DNA from: Mycolicibacter terrae
Lineage (GTDB): Bacteria > Actinomycetota > Actinomycetes > Mycobacteriales > Mycobacteriaceae
Length of the DNA: 64,000 bases
Direction of reading: 5' to 3'
Assembly: GCF_010727125.1 (NCBI RefSeq)
Contig: NZ_AP022564.1
Coordinates: 4,216,001-4,280,000 of the forward strand
Notes under the pieces: generated by a model
The model's database searches: none
What the model was told of the DNA's origin: nothing
The model's input: only the letters and a program-made list of their open reading frames with translations
Made by a program: the position numbers and the translations under genes
Shown: piece by piece, positions 7,840-15,891 of the stretch
Layout of the letters: each line of letters begins with the position of its first letter
Position numbering within the stretch: position 1 is the stretch's first letter

Positions 7840-9138
7840 TCAAGCTCGCAGGCCGCGCAGATATGCCGCCAGCCGGGTCGGAGCCGGTTCACCGGCCGCG
7901 GTGGGCTCCCCGATTCGCAGGTGCTGCCAGCCCAGGAATCCGGGCCCGCGCAGATTGCCGGCGAGGTGGATCTGTCCGTCGAGCAGTGCTTTGCCGTCGC
8001 CCACGGCCACCGCATGGCGGTCGGTGAACACCCCGATGTCACCGGGCCGCAGCCGGGCCTGGTCGACCGGCGCCGTCACCGGGATTCCGGGCGGGGGGAT
8101 GTCAATCTGTTGGCGGCGGAACGCCTCTGCGACGGGCGTCCCATCGGCGGCGGCCTGCATCGCCGCGGCTAATCGCGCATCGGCGACGGTGGTCGTCGCG
8201 CCGTCGGGCAGCGTCACGGTGACCGGACCGTCGGGGAGCGCGGTCTCCGACGGCGTGTCCCCGTCGGTCATCGCGTCCTCGGCGGTGGCGTCGTCGGACG
8301 GCGCCGCCTGCTCCGGCTCGATCCCGTCATCGCCGGATGTATCGGCCAGGGCCGGTCCGGACAGCGATTCCGCCGGCGGAAACCCTGCCGGAATGGCGGC
8401 GGGCATCGCACCGAACCCCGGTCCGTCACCACCGAGGCCGGGAACCATCGGAATCGCGGGGGCCTCCGAGGGCCGCTGGGGCAAAAGCTGGTAACCCTCC
8501 TGCGGATCGCCTTCGGGCAGCGGATCGAGGTAGGCATCCTCATCGCCGTCCGGCGGGAACGGCACCGCCGCCGGCGGGTCGTCGTCGGGTCCGGGCGTCG
8601 GCTCGACGGGCGCGGGACCGGCGCGGTCGGCCTGTCCCGCATACAACGCCGTCAACGCGATGGCCAACGCCTGTTTGGACATGTCGTCATCGTTGGCCTC
8701 TTCGACCACCCTGACGATTTCGGCGAGTTTGGCGATCAGGAATCGCTGGAATTCCCGCGCCCCGGCGGCGGTGCCCAGATCCCAGGCTTGTGCGGCGCCG
8801 GCAATTTCCGTCTCCAGGTCGTCCAGGCGCCGGCGGCCCTCCAGGGTGGTCTTGTGCGCATGCCGGAGCGCTTCGATGATCTGCCGGTCGAACTCCGCGG
8901 TCGCCGACAGCTGGCGCGCCAGTGCGGCTTCGGCGGTCTTCATCGCCCGCGCCGCACGGCCCTGCTGTTCCTCGCCCGGCGGTGGCGGCACCGATCCCAG
9001 TCCGGTCAGGATGCGGTCGTAGCCCGCCTCCGGCAGTGGCAGGGTAAGCCCCGCCTGCGCCATGCGCGTCACCTCGCCCCCGCCGCCGGCCCGTTCGATC
9101 CTGCGGATCGCATCGAGCACGTCGTCGCGGGTCGTCAT
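7840..9138 (-). CDS. Large helical protein with degenerate NlpC/P60-like C-terminus
   Basis: 432 residues. An N-terminal helical domain (about 1-170, rich in Ala/Arg/Glu, DUF4226-like in appearance) is followed by an acidic Pro/Asp/Glu linker (about 175-305) and a C-terminal domain. Near residue 372 the C-terminus reads RLRPGDIGVFTDRHAVAVGDGK, which lines up with the second half of the NlpC/P60 domain in the next gene (RPGDLVF, then GHVQLAIGG). The His is kept, but no upstream DCSG cysteine motif exists, so it is unlikely to be an active peptidase alone. There is no signal peptide. It lies 47 bp upstream of the EspC-like gene and probably in the same operon. Confidence 0.55.
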   Translation of the reverse strand: MTTRDDVLDAIRRIERAGGGGEVTRMAQAGLTLPLPEAGYDRILTGLGSVPPPPGEEQQGRAARAMKTAEAALARQLSATAEFDRQIIEALRHAHKTTLEGRRRLDDLETEIAGAAQAWDLGTAAGAREFQRFLIAKLAEIVRVVEEANDDDMSKQALAIALTALYAGQADRAGPAPVEPTPGPDDDPPAAVPFPPDGDEDAYLDPLPEGDPQEGYQLLPQRPSEAPAIPMVPGLGGDGPGFGAMPAAIPAGFPPAESLSGPALADTSGDDGIEPEQAAPSDDATAEDAMTDGDTPSETALPDGPVTVTLPDGATTTVADARLAAAMQAAADGTPVAEAFRRQQIDIPPPGIPVTAPVDQARLRPGDIGVFTDRHAVAVGDGKALLDGQIHLAGNLRGPGFLGWQHLRIGEPTAAGEPAPTRLAAYLRGLRA

Positions 9139-9261
9139 GTTCTCAGCCCAACGCCGGTGCGCCGGGCCGCTGTTCAGCTGCTGACCGCTCCATGCCCGGT
9201 GACTGTACCGACGCCGCGATGGACCGACAATTCACCCGCCGGCCCGGTGTGGACAGCTCGA

Positions 9262-10092
9262 TCACGGCAGCGGACGCCGGATCGCCACATGGGCCCCCAG
9301 CGGACTGATCTGCACGCTCGCGCCCGCGTGCGGGGCTTCAACCACCATGTTGCCGCCGATCGCCAGCTGAACGTGGCCGGTACTGGGAAACACCAGATCG
9401 CCGGGGCGAATCTGGGAGCGCGGCACCGGGATTCCGTCGTGAATCTGGGTGTAGGTGGTTCGTGACAGCGGCACTCCGGCCTGGGCGTAGGCCCACTGGG
9501 TCAGCCCCGAGCAGTCGAATCGGTCCGGCCCGGTGGCGCCCCAGACATAGGGCCTTCCCAACCTCGACAGCGCGGCGCGAACCGCCGCTCCGGCGCGAGT
9601 GTTTGGTAGCCGCAACCGATCCGGGCCCGGCACCCGGTGCCTCGAGCGGTAGCGGAGCCGTCGCAGCCCCGCCTGATGCGCCTGTGCGCGGCGTCGGGCC
9701 GACAGCACGTGGGCCCGCTGGGCGCGCAACCGTGCCGCCCGTCGGCGCATCGCCTCCCGCTGAGCCAACGGGGTGTCCGGGTCGACGGCCGCGTCGGCGC
9801 GGGCCGCCGCCACGACGCCCCCGGTCTGCTGGCCGGCCCGGGCGTGGTCGGCGACCACGGCGGCGAGCACGGCCGTTGCAGCGGCATCGGTCCGGGCGTT
9901 CGCCGCCAACCGATCCCGCTGGGCGAGCACCGCTCGGCGGTAACGGTCGTGGCCCGGGCCGGTCTCCCACTGCGCGCTTCGTTCGAGCAGGTCGACATAT
10001 CGATCCAGTCCGGCATCCAGGGAGACCGGTTGCAAACGGGCCGCGAACAGCTGGTGGGCGCGGTTGAGTACCTCCACGTCACCATCGATCAC
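9262..10092 (-). CDS. NlpC/P60 peptidoglycan endopeptidase (Rv0024-type)
   Basis: 276 residues from GTG 10092, chosen because GGAGG lies 5-6 bases upstream and the length matches Rv0024 (281 aa from memory). Residues 1-150 are helical and basic. The NlpC/P60 domain follows, with catalytic Cys194 in DCSGLTQW, His240 in STGHVQLAIGG and a third site near VEAPHAG. The family cleaves the D-Glu/mesoDAP bond of wall stem peptides. There is no Sec signal peptide, which is odd for a wall hydrolase and fits export by another route or a helper role in type VII secretion. The start overlaps the end of the upstream HTH gene by 14 bp. Confidence 0.8.
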   Translation of the reverse strand: MIDGDVEVLNRAHQLFAARLQPVSLDAGLDRYVDLLERSAQWETGPGHDRYRRAVLAQRDRLAANARTDAAATAVLAAVVADHARAGQQTGGVVAAARADAAVDPDTPLAQREAMRRRAARLRAQRAHVLSARRRAQAHQAGLRRLRYRSRHRVPGPDRLRLPNTRAGAAVRAALSRLGRPYVWGATGPDRFDCSGLTQWAYAQAGVPLSRTTYTQIHDGIPVPRSQIRPGDLVFPSTGHVQLAIGGNMVVEAPHAGASVQISPLGAHVAIRRPLP

Positions 10093-10864
10093 CGTTGCCT
10101 CCTCCGTCAGCGCCCGCCGGCGAATCCGATGCCGCGTCGACGAACGCCCGCACTCGGGCCAGCGCGCCCGGCGGGATGACTCCCCGGTTGCGGATGTCCC
10201 ACAGCTCCTCGACGCCGACACCGACCAGTGCTGCGATCACCGGCTCGGGTAGCGAGGACCGCGCACATGCGTCGTCGAACCGGGCGGTCAGGCTGGCGGG
10301 CATCCGCTGCAGCAGGTCGCTGCGGATGGCTTCCAGGTCCTGCAGGTGCCCCATGAGCCGGGCGGCGTGGTCTCCGCCGGCGTTGACGGCGACCCGCCAG
10401 GAGCTCGCCGCCAGCATCTCCGCCTTCACGCACTGCGCGATCACGGAAAGAATATACGTCTCGTATTCGTCTGATGCTTCCGAGGGCAATCTGGCGATCA
10501 CCGAACGCAACGCGTCGAGCTGCGCCTCGGCGTACCCCTCGAGCACTTCGGTGTCGCTGTGGCGGTCGACGACGACGGCCGTGCCGGCCCGGGCCGCCGA
10601 TGGCCGGGGCCCGCTCGCGGACACCAGCTGGGCCAGTTCGGCGTCGGGATCTTCGGCGACCAGCAGCCGAGAATAGGTGCCCGGCGGCAGGCCGAGACCA
10701 TTTTCAACCTTCTGAACTGTGCCTTTGTGGGGTTTGCGGGCACCGCGCTCCAAATAGCTCAGGCCCATGATGCTGACGCCGGTGGCGGCGGCGAGGTCGG
10801 CCAGCGACCAGTCCCGCGCCTCGCGCAGTGCCCGAATGGCCGCGCCCGCTGACTCGCGGCTCAC
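10079..10864 (-). CDS. XRE-type HTH regulator (Rv0023-type)
   Basis: 261 residues from GTG 10864 (MSRESAGAAIRAL). Residues 8-62 form a lambda-repressor-like HTH: SLADLAAATGVSIMGLSYLERG, then HKGTVQKVENGLGLPPGTYS. The remaining 200 residues are helical. The match with recalled Rv0023 is close along its length. It is divergent from the whiB5-type gene and likely controls itself and the cluster downstream, which it overlaps by 14 bp. Upstream in-frame starts exist to 11182, but that stretch is antisense to whiB and is rejected. Confidence 0.85.
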   Translation of the reverse strand: MSRESAGAAIRALREARDWSLADLAAATGVSIMGLSYLERGARKPHKGTVQKVENGLGLPPGTYSRLLVAEDPDAELAQLVSASGPRPSAARAGTAVVVDRHSDTEVLEGYAEAQLDALRSVIARLPSEASDEYETYILSVIAQCVKAEMLAASSWRVAVNAGGDHAARLMGHLQDLEAIRSDLLQRMPASLTARFDDACARSSLPEPVIAALVGVGVEELWDIRNRGVIPPGALARVRAFVDAASDSPAGADGGGNGDRW

Positions 10865-11016
10865 CGTCGCGCCCCGACCATGTCCGGATACTACACAGCC
10901 CCGGCCGCAGCGACTTACATATATGTTTTTATCCACTTTCTGTTGCGTTCGTCCTCTTCGTTCGTATACGTTTCCATCTACGTTATCCGCTCCGTTCCTA
11001 CGAGGAGGTCCTCCCG
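10865..11016. promoter_or_regulatory. AT-rich divergent promoter region, HTH regulator / whiB5
   Basis: This 152-bp intergenic region is far more AT-rich than its surroundings at about 10912-10985. It contains the perfect 10-bp palindrome ACATATATGT (10917-10926) and the 8-bp palindrome CGTATACG (10973-10980), which could be operator half-elements for the HTH regulator or a partner. The whiB gene has a strong ribosome site, GAGGAGG, at its end. Promoter hexamers were not assigned with confidence. Confidence 0.5.
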
Positions 11017-11433
11017 ATGGCACCCCCCTGCTCCGCGAACCCGGAACTGTGGTTCGGCTACCCCGACGCCGACGGCGCCGACGGGGCCGCCAAGGCCCGG
11101 GCCTACGAACAGTCCTCCACCGAGGCGCGGCTGCTGTGCCTGCGCCGCTGCCCGCTGGCACAGCAACGCCGATGCGCCGCACTCGCCGTCGAACGCAGCG
11201 AGGAGTACGGCGTATGGGCCGGCGTGAAGCTCCCCGGCGGCCAGTACCGCAAGCGAGCCGAGCTCGCCCGCGCCCACGCGGTCCTGCGGGCGATCGCCGC
11301 CGGTGAGATCAACAGCCGCGAGCTCCCCGACAACCAGGCGCTGTTGACCAACCACGAGCAAGAGCGGCTGCCGGTGACAGCGGCCGTCTTTCACCTGCCC
11401 GCCGGCCGGATCGGCTCCCCCTCGGCAGCATGA
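11017..11433 (+). CDS. whiB5: WhiB-family iron-sulfur regulator, WhiB5-type
   Basis: 138 residues, like WhiB5 (139 aa from memory). Fe-S ligand cysteines are at residues 5, 41, 45 and 53. The spacing of the middle pair is CxxxC rather than the CxxC of most WhiB proteins, which I recall as a WhiB5 trait. The G[VI]WxG turn is present as GVWAG. WhiB proteins carry an oxygen- and NO-sensitive [4Fe-4S] cluster and bind sigma factor region 4 to control transcription. The start at ATG 11017 is set by GAGGAGG upstream. Its place beside the Rv0023-type gene copies M. tuberculosis order. Confidence 0.85.
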   Translation: MAPPCSANPELWFGYPDADGADGAAKARAYEQSSTEARLLCLRRCPLAQQRRCAALAVERSEEYGVWAGVKLPGGQYRKRAELARAHAVLRAIAAGEINSRELPDNQALLTNHEQERLPVTAAVFHLPAGRIGSPSAA

Positions 11434-11481
11434 CCGGTAATGTCACCGGCGCGGTCTGGTCTGCGGCGCGGAGGTGGGCGG

Positions 11482-12468
11482 TTGAGCAACCTGGAGGCCT
11501 CCTCGGCTGAATTCGCCTGTGCCCCGGGCCCTGCCGACGGGATTGCGGTCCTGACCCCGCGTGACGTGCCGCTGGGTGGACCCCGCGCGATGCGGGTGCG
11601 CCGCACCCTGCCGCAGCGGGACCGCTCGCTGATCGGCGCCTGGTGCTTCGTGGACCACTACGGGCCGCAGGACCTCGGCCGCGACGGCGGTATGGACGTT
11701 CCTCCGCACCCGCACACCGGGCTGCAGACGGCGACCTGGCTGTTCAGTGGGCTGGTCGAACACCGCGACAGCGCAGGCGTGCACGCGCTGGTTCGCCCCG
11801 GCGAGCTGAACCTGATGACCGCGGGCGCGGGCATCTGCCACTCCGAGGTCTCCGTCGACCCGCGATCGGCGCCCTTCCTGCACGGGGTACAACTGTGGGT
11901 GGCGCTGCCGGACTCCGCACGATTCGCCGGGCGCGACTTCAACCACTTTGCGCCCGAAGCTGTTTCCCTGCCCGGCGGCACGGTGCTGGTGTTTCTCGGC
12001 GAGCTGGCCGGGCACCGCTCCCCCGTTCCGTCCTTCACTCCCCTGCTGGGCGCCCAGGTCGATCTGGACCCACGAAGCGACCTCGCGCTCGACGTCGATC
12101 CGGCATTCGAGCACGGCGTGCTGTGCGATCAGGGTGCGGTCAGTCTGGGCGGGGTCACCCTGGGTGTCGGCGAGTTGGGCTACCAGGGCCCGGGCCGTAC
12201 GGTGTTGGCGCTGCGCAACGCCGCCGGCTCCCCCGCCCGGGTGCTGCTGCTGGGCGGGGTGCCGTTCGGTGAGGAACTGGTGCTGTGGTGGAACTTCATC
12301 GGCCGCAGCCATGAGGAGATCGTCGAGTTCCGGCGCCGGTGGCAAGACGGCGACGAGCGCTTCGGCGAGGTCCGCGGCTACCAGGGTCGGCTGGATCGGC
12401 TGCCCGCACCGCCCCTGCCACCGGTTCGGCTGCGGCCCCGGCGCCCAGGCGGGCCGCAGCGGCCGTGA
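11482..12468 (+). CDS. Pirin-family bicupin protein
   Basis: 328 residues from TTG 11482, preferred because GGAGG ends 7 bases upstream; ATG 11440 would add 14 residues. The N-terminal cupin holds the pirin metal motif: HPHTGLQTATWL, then EHRDSAG, then a further His (CHSEVS) and Glu. The C-terminal pirin domain ends with EELVLWWNFIGRSHEEI, the typical pirin C-terminal block. Pirins bind iron or nickel and can act as quercetinases or as redox regulators; the substrate cannot be told. It is convergent with the ADH gene (3 bp apart) and is probably a separate unit. Confidence 0.8.
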   Translation: MSNLEASSAEFACAPGPADGIAVLTPRDVPLGGPRAMRVRRTLPQRDRSLIGAWCFVDHYGPQDLGRDGGMDVPPHPHTGLQTATWLFSGLVEHRDSAGVHALVRPGELNLMTAGAGICHSEVSVDPRSAPFLHGVQLWVALPDSARFAGRDFNHFAPEAVSLPGGTVLVFLGELAGHRSPVPSFTPLLGAQVDLDPRSDLALDVDPAFEHGVLCDQGAVSLGGVTLGVGELGYQGPGRTVLALRNAAGSPARVLLLGGVPFGEELVLWWNFIGRSHEEIVEFRRRWQDGDERFGEVRGYQGRLDRLPAPPLPPVRLRPRRPGGPQRP

Positions 12469-12471
12469 ACG

Positions 12472-13497
12472 CTACGGCGTGAGAAGCACTTTCACGACCT
12501 CGCCGGATCGGGCGGCGACAGCCCGGTAGGCATCGGCCGCGGCGTCCAGCGGCATCTCGGTGGTGAAGATCCCGGCCACCGAGAGCCTGCCGGATTGCAG
12601 CAGGGGGATCAGCTGCGGCCAGGTCTGCTGGACCGGGGCGGTGGTCATCCGCAGCGTGACGCTGCGCAACAGCGCCGGCAAGGCCGGGAACGGAAACGGC
12701 TGCAGGTCATGCACCCCGACCACTGACACCGTTCCGCCGGCCCGGACCGCCGTGAGGGCGTCCGACATCGTCACGTCGGAGCCGACCGCATCGATCACCG
12801 CGTCCACCCCGCGCCCGCCGCTCAGCTCCATCGCCGCGACCGTCGTCGACGGCTCCGCCGGGGTGATCCCCATCGCTACCGCCCGCTCGCGTCGCTGCTC
12901 TACCGGGTCGACGCCGAGAACCGTTGCCGCACCGAGCAACAGCGCGCTGCGCGCCGCGCACAGCCCCACTGCCCCCAACCCGATCACGGCCACCGTCCCT
13001 CCGACCGGTATGTCGGCGCGCAACGCCGCCGCCCATCCGGTGGCGAGGTTGTCGGTGAGCAGCAGCGCTTCCTCGTCGCAGAGCCCGTCGGGTATGGGGG
13101 CGAGCTGAAAGTCGGCTCCCGGTACGGCCAGCAGCTCGGACTGCGCCCCGCCCAGGGCGCCCGACCCGAAGATCTGCGGACCGGAGTGACATCGGATCGG
13201 GTCACGGGTGGCGCACCCGGCGCAGTGCCCACAGCCAGCCACCGAGGACACCATCACCCGGTCGCCGACGCGCACCGTGGCCACCTCGGGACCGGCCTCG
13301 ACGACGGTGCCGATCGCCTCATGGCCCAGCGGCACCGGGTCGACAATGGGGTAGTCGCCGTCGTAGAAGTGCAGATCCGAGCCGCAGATCGCGGTCGCGG
13401 TCACCGCGACCACGGCGCCGTCGGCGCCGGGCAGCCCGGGGTCGGGGCGGGTGTCGACTCGGACCGAACCGGGCGCATCGATTACGACACTGCGCAT
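12472..13497 (-). CDS. Zinc-dependent alcohol dehydrogenase (MDR family)
   Basis: 341 residues. Catalytic zinc ligands are seen in CGSDLHF (Cys near 38) and GHEAIG (His near 59). The structural zinc site CGHCAGCATRDPIRC is complete with four Cys. The NAD(P) Rossmann motif is GLGAVG near 175. It interconverts an alcohol and an aldehyde or ketone. It is the last gene of the FMO operon, 4 bp after the SDR stop. Within that set it could oxidise an alcohol released by the hydrolase. AdhD of the mymA operon is the obvious functional analogue. The substrate is unknown. Confidence 0.85.
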   Translation of the reverse strand: MRSVVIDAPGSVRVDTRPDPGLPGADGAVVAVTATAICGSDLHFYDGDYPIVDPVPLGHEAIGTVVEAGPEVATVRVGDRVMVSSVAGCGHCAGCATRDPIRCHSGPQIFGSGALGGAQSELLAVPGADFQLAPIPDGLCDEEALLLTDNLATGWAAALRADIPVGGTVAVIGLGAVGLCAARSALLLGAATVLGVDPVEQRRERAVAMGITPAEPSTTVAAMELSGGRGVDAVIDAVGSDVTMSDALTAVRAGGTVSVVGVHDLQPFPFPALPALLRSVTLRMTTAPVQQTWPQLIPLLQSGRLSVAGIFTTEMPLDAAADAYRAVAARSGEVVKVLLTP

Positions 13498-13501
13498 GTG
13501 T

Positions 13502-14278
13502 TCATCCTTCGGTTAGCGCTTGCACTTTGCCGAGCACGTCGGGGTAGCGCTTCAGGTGCGCGCCGCCGTTGATGTCGAAGGCGGACCCGGTGATCCAGGT
13601 GGCTCGCTTCGAGGTCAGGAATTCCACCGCGTCGGCGATGTCGTCGGGGACTCCGGCCCGCCCGAGCGGGGTGTTCTCGATGTACTCGTCGGTGAGGCCG
13701 GGCACCATCGCCAGACCGGCGACCAGGGGAGTGTCGACCAGGCCGGGGGAGACCGCGTTGACCCGGATGCCGCGGGCGGCCAACTCCAGGGCGGCCACCT
13801 GGATCAGCATCAGCACGCCGGCCTTGGCGCTGCAGTAGGCGGCCATCGCGGTCCCCGGTTGCCGGCCGTTCAGCGAGGAGACGGCGACGATGCTGCCGCC
13901 GTCCTCCAGGGTGCGGGCCGCATGCTTGATCACCAGCATGGTGCCGGTCAGGCAGACGTCGATGGTGGCCTGCCAGCCGGCCAACTCGATGTCGGGGATC
14001 GCGCCGATGATCGACATCCCCGCGCAACTGACCACGGTGCGCAGCGGTCCGGCTTCGCAGGCGGCCGCGAAGGCTGCGGCGACGCTGGCTTCGTCGGTCA
14101 CGTCGGCGGTCACGGCGCCGGCCGCCTGCCCGAGCTCGGCGGCCCGCTGCCGTGCTGCCTCGGCGTTGATGTCGGCGATCACCACATGATCGCCACGAGC
14201 GGCCAGTGCGTGCGCGGTGGCCAGCCCGATTCCGGAGGCGCCGCCGACGATCAGGGCGACCGGTGCGCGCCCGGTCAT
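13502..14278 (-). CDS. Short-chain dehydrogenase/reductase (operon SDR)
   Basis: 258 residues from ATG 14278, which overlaps the ligase stop by 4 bp (ATGA). Classical SDR: cofactor motif GGASGIGLA at about 12-20, NNAG-position motif as SCAG, catalytic Ser in VSSLNGRQ, YxxxK as YCSAK, and the C-terminal TGSAFDINGGA. It uses NAD(P)(H) on a hydroxyl or carbonyl group. It sits between the acyl-CoA ligase and the ADH genes, so it likely works on an intermediate of the same pathway. An upstream in-frame extension to 14440 overlaps the ligase gene and is rejected. Confidence 0.85.
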   Translation of the reverse strand: MTGRAPVALIVGGASGIGLATAHALAARGDHVVIADINAEAARQRAAELGQAAGAVTADVTDEASVAAAFAAACEAGPLRTVVSCAGMSIIGAIPDIELAGWQATIDVCLTGTMLVIKHAARTLEDGGSIVAVSSLNGRQPGTAMAAYCSAKAGVLMLIQVAALELAARGIRVNAVSPGLVDTPLVAGLAMVPGLTDEYIENTPLGRAGVPDDIADAVEFLTSKRATWITGSAFDINGGAHLKRYPDVLGKVQALTEG

Positions 14279-15882
14279 GCCGGTGATCCGGTCGTCACAA
14301 GGTATTCGCGTTGCCGGTCGGGGCGTACCCACAGGACGTCCGCGCCGACATCGCTGCCTTCGGCCACCAGCACGCGTTTGAGGATCTTGTTGGTGGCCGT
14401 GGCGGGCAGTCGCGGGGTCAGCCGGACGTAGCGCGGCCACGCCTTGGGGGACAGATCCTCTTGGGCGGCAAGAAAATCGGAGAATTCGGTGTCAGTCAGC
14501 TCGGCGTCGTCGCGCAGCACCAGCGCGGCCATCACCTGGTCGCCGACAGCACCGTCGTCGGGGACGGCGTACACCGCGGCCTGGTTGATGGCGGGGTGAC
14601 GCATCAGGATGCGTTCGACCGGCGCGGCCGCGAGGTTCTCACCGTCGACCCGCATCCAGTCCGCGGTGCGGCCGGCCAGATAGATCCAGCCGTCGGCGTC
14701 GGCGTAGGCGAGATCACCCGACCAGTACATGCCGCCGCGCATCCGCTCGGCGGTGGCCAGCTCATTGTTGTAGTAGCCCGAGAAGAACCCCGCCCCGGTC
14801 GTGTTGACCAGTTCCCCGATCGCCTCGTCCGGGTTGGTCAGCATCCCGTGTTCGTCGAAGATCGCGGGCGGGCATTCGGCGACGGGATCGCTCTGGTAGA
14901 TCGCCACACCGGGGAATCCACGGCCCACCGAGCCGGGCGGGGTGCCCTCGTCGCGGGTGATGGTGACGGCGTTCTCGGTCGATCCGAAAGCGTCGACCAC
15001 CTGAACGCCGAACCGCCGGGCGAATTCGCCGATGTCGCGCTCGGATGCCTCGTTGCCGAAGGCGACCCGCAGGGGATTGTCGGCGTCGTCGGGCTGCTCC
15101 GGGTGGGCCAGGACATAGGCGAGCGGCTTACCGACGTAGTTCATGTAGGTGGCGCCGTAGCAGCGGACATCGGCCAGGAACCGTGAGGCGGAGAACTTCG
15201 CCGGCGCCATAGCCGCGCCGGCGGCCACCGCGGGGCCGAAGCCGGCGGCGATCGCGTTGGAGTGAAACAGCGGCATCGACAGGTACACGACGTCGTCGGG
15301 CCCGAGCGCGAACCTCTCGGTGAGAGACTGCCCGGCGACCAGCACCATCAGGTGGTTGACCAGGACGGCTTTCGGGTCGCCGCTGGTGCCCGAGGTGAAG
15401 ATCATCATGAACGGGTCGGCCGCCTGCACCCGGCGGTGCGGGGTCAGCTCGCCGGCGCCGTCGCAAGCCCGCCGCCAGGCCGGATCGTCGACATCGATGA
15501 CGGTGACCCCGCTCAGGTCCAAGCCCTCGAGCATGGCGTGGTGTTCGGCATCGACCAGCAGCAGTTGTACGTCGGCGGTGCGCAGGTCGGCGGCCAGCGC
15601 CGATCCGCGCCGGGTGTCGTTGACCCCGCAGAGCACATAACCGCCCAGGGCGGCGCCGGCCACCGCGGTGAGCATCGCCGGCGTGTTGCCCAACAGCGCA
15701 CCGACGTGCACCGGGCGGTCTACGTCGGCGCGAGCGAGCACCGCGGCGGCGTGCCGGGCCGCGCGGGCGATGTATTCGCGCCAGCTCCAGCGGATCTGAT
15801 CGCCGCGGGCGTCGTTGTAGAGCACGGCCGGCCCGTCGGCGTCAGCCCGTTCGGTGAGCAGTTGTTGCATCGTCTCGGCCAT
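14275..15882 (-). CDS. AMP-forming acyl-CoA ligase (FadD-type)
   Basis: 535 residues of the ANL superfamily. The AMP-binding loop IFTSGTSGDPKAV (near 160-172), the DAFGSTENAV core motif, the YWSGDL region and the final lysine in NKILKR are all present, so it should be active. It would convert a free fatty or carboxylic acid into its acyl-CoA or acyl-AMP. It lies 9 bp after the hydrolase and overlaps the SDR. In a mymA-like scheme it would activate the acid released by the hydrolase. It resembles the FadD13/FadD17 group only by general layout; I would not give an orthologue name. Confidence 0.85.
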   Translation of the reverse strand: MAETMQQLLTERADADGPAVLYNDARGDQIRWSWREYIARAARHAAAVLARADVDRPVHVGALLGNTPAMLTAVAGAALGGYVLCGVNDTRRGSALAADLRTADVQLLLVDAEHHAMLEGLDLSGVTVIDVDDPAWRRACDGAGELTPHRRVQAADPFMMIFTSGTSGDPKAVLVNHLMVLVAGQSLTERFALGPDDVVYLSMPLFHSNAIAAGFGPAVAAGAAMAPAKFSASRFLADVRCYGATYMNYVGKPLAYVLAHPEQPDDADNPLRVAFGNEASERDIGEFARRFGVQVVDAFGSTENAVTITRDEGTPPGSVGRGFPGVAIYQSDPVAECPPAIFDEHGMLTNPDEAIGELVNTTGAGFFSGYYNNELATAERMRGGMYWSGDLAYADADGWIYLAGRTADWMRVDGENLAAAPVERILMRHPAINQAAVYAVPDDGAVGDQVMAALVLRDDAELTDTEFSDFLAAQEDLSPKAWPRYVRLTPRLPATATNKILKRVLVAEGSDVGADVLWVRPDRQREYLVTTGSPA

Positions 15883-15891
15883 GGCGCCCTC

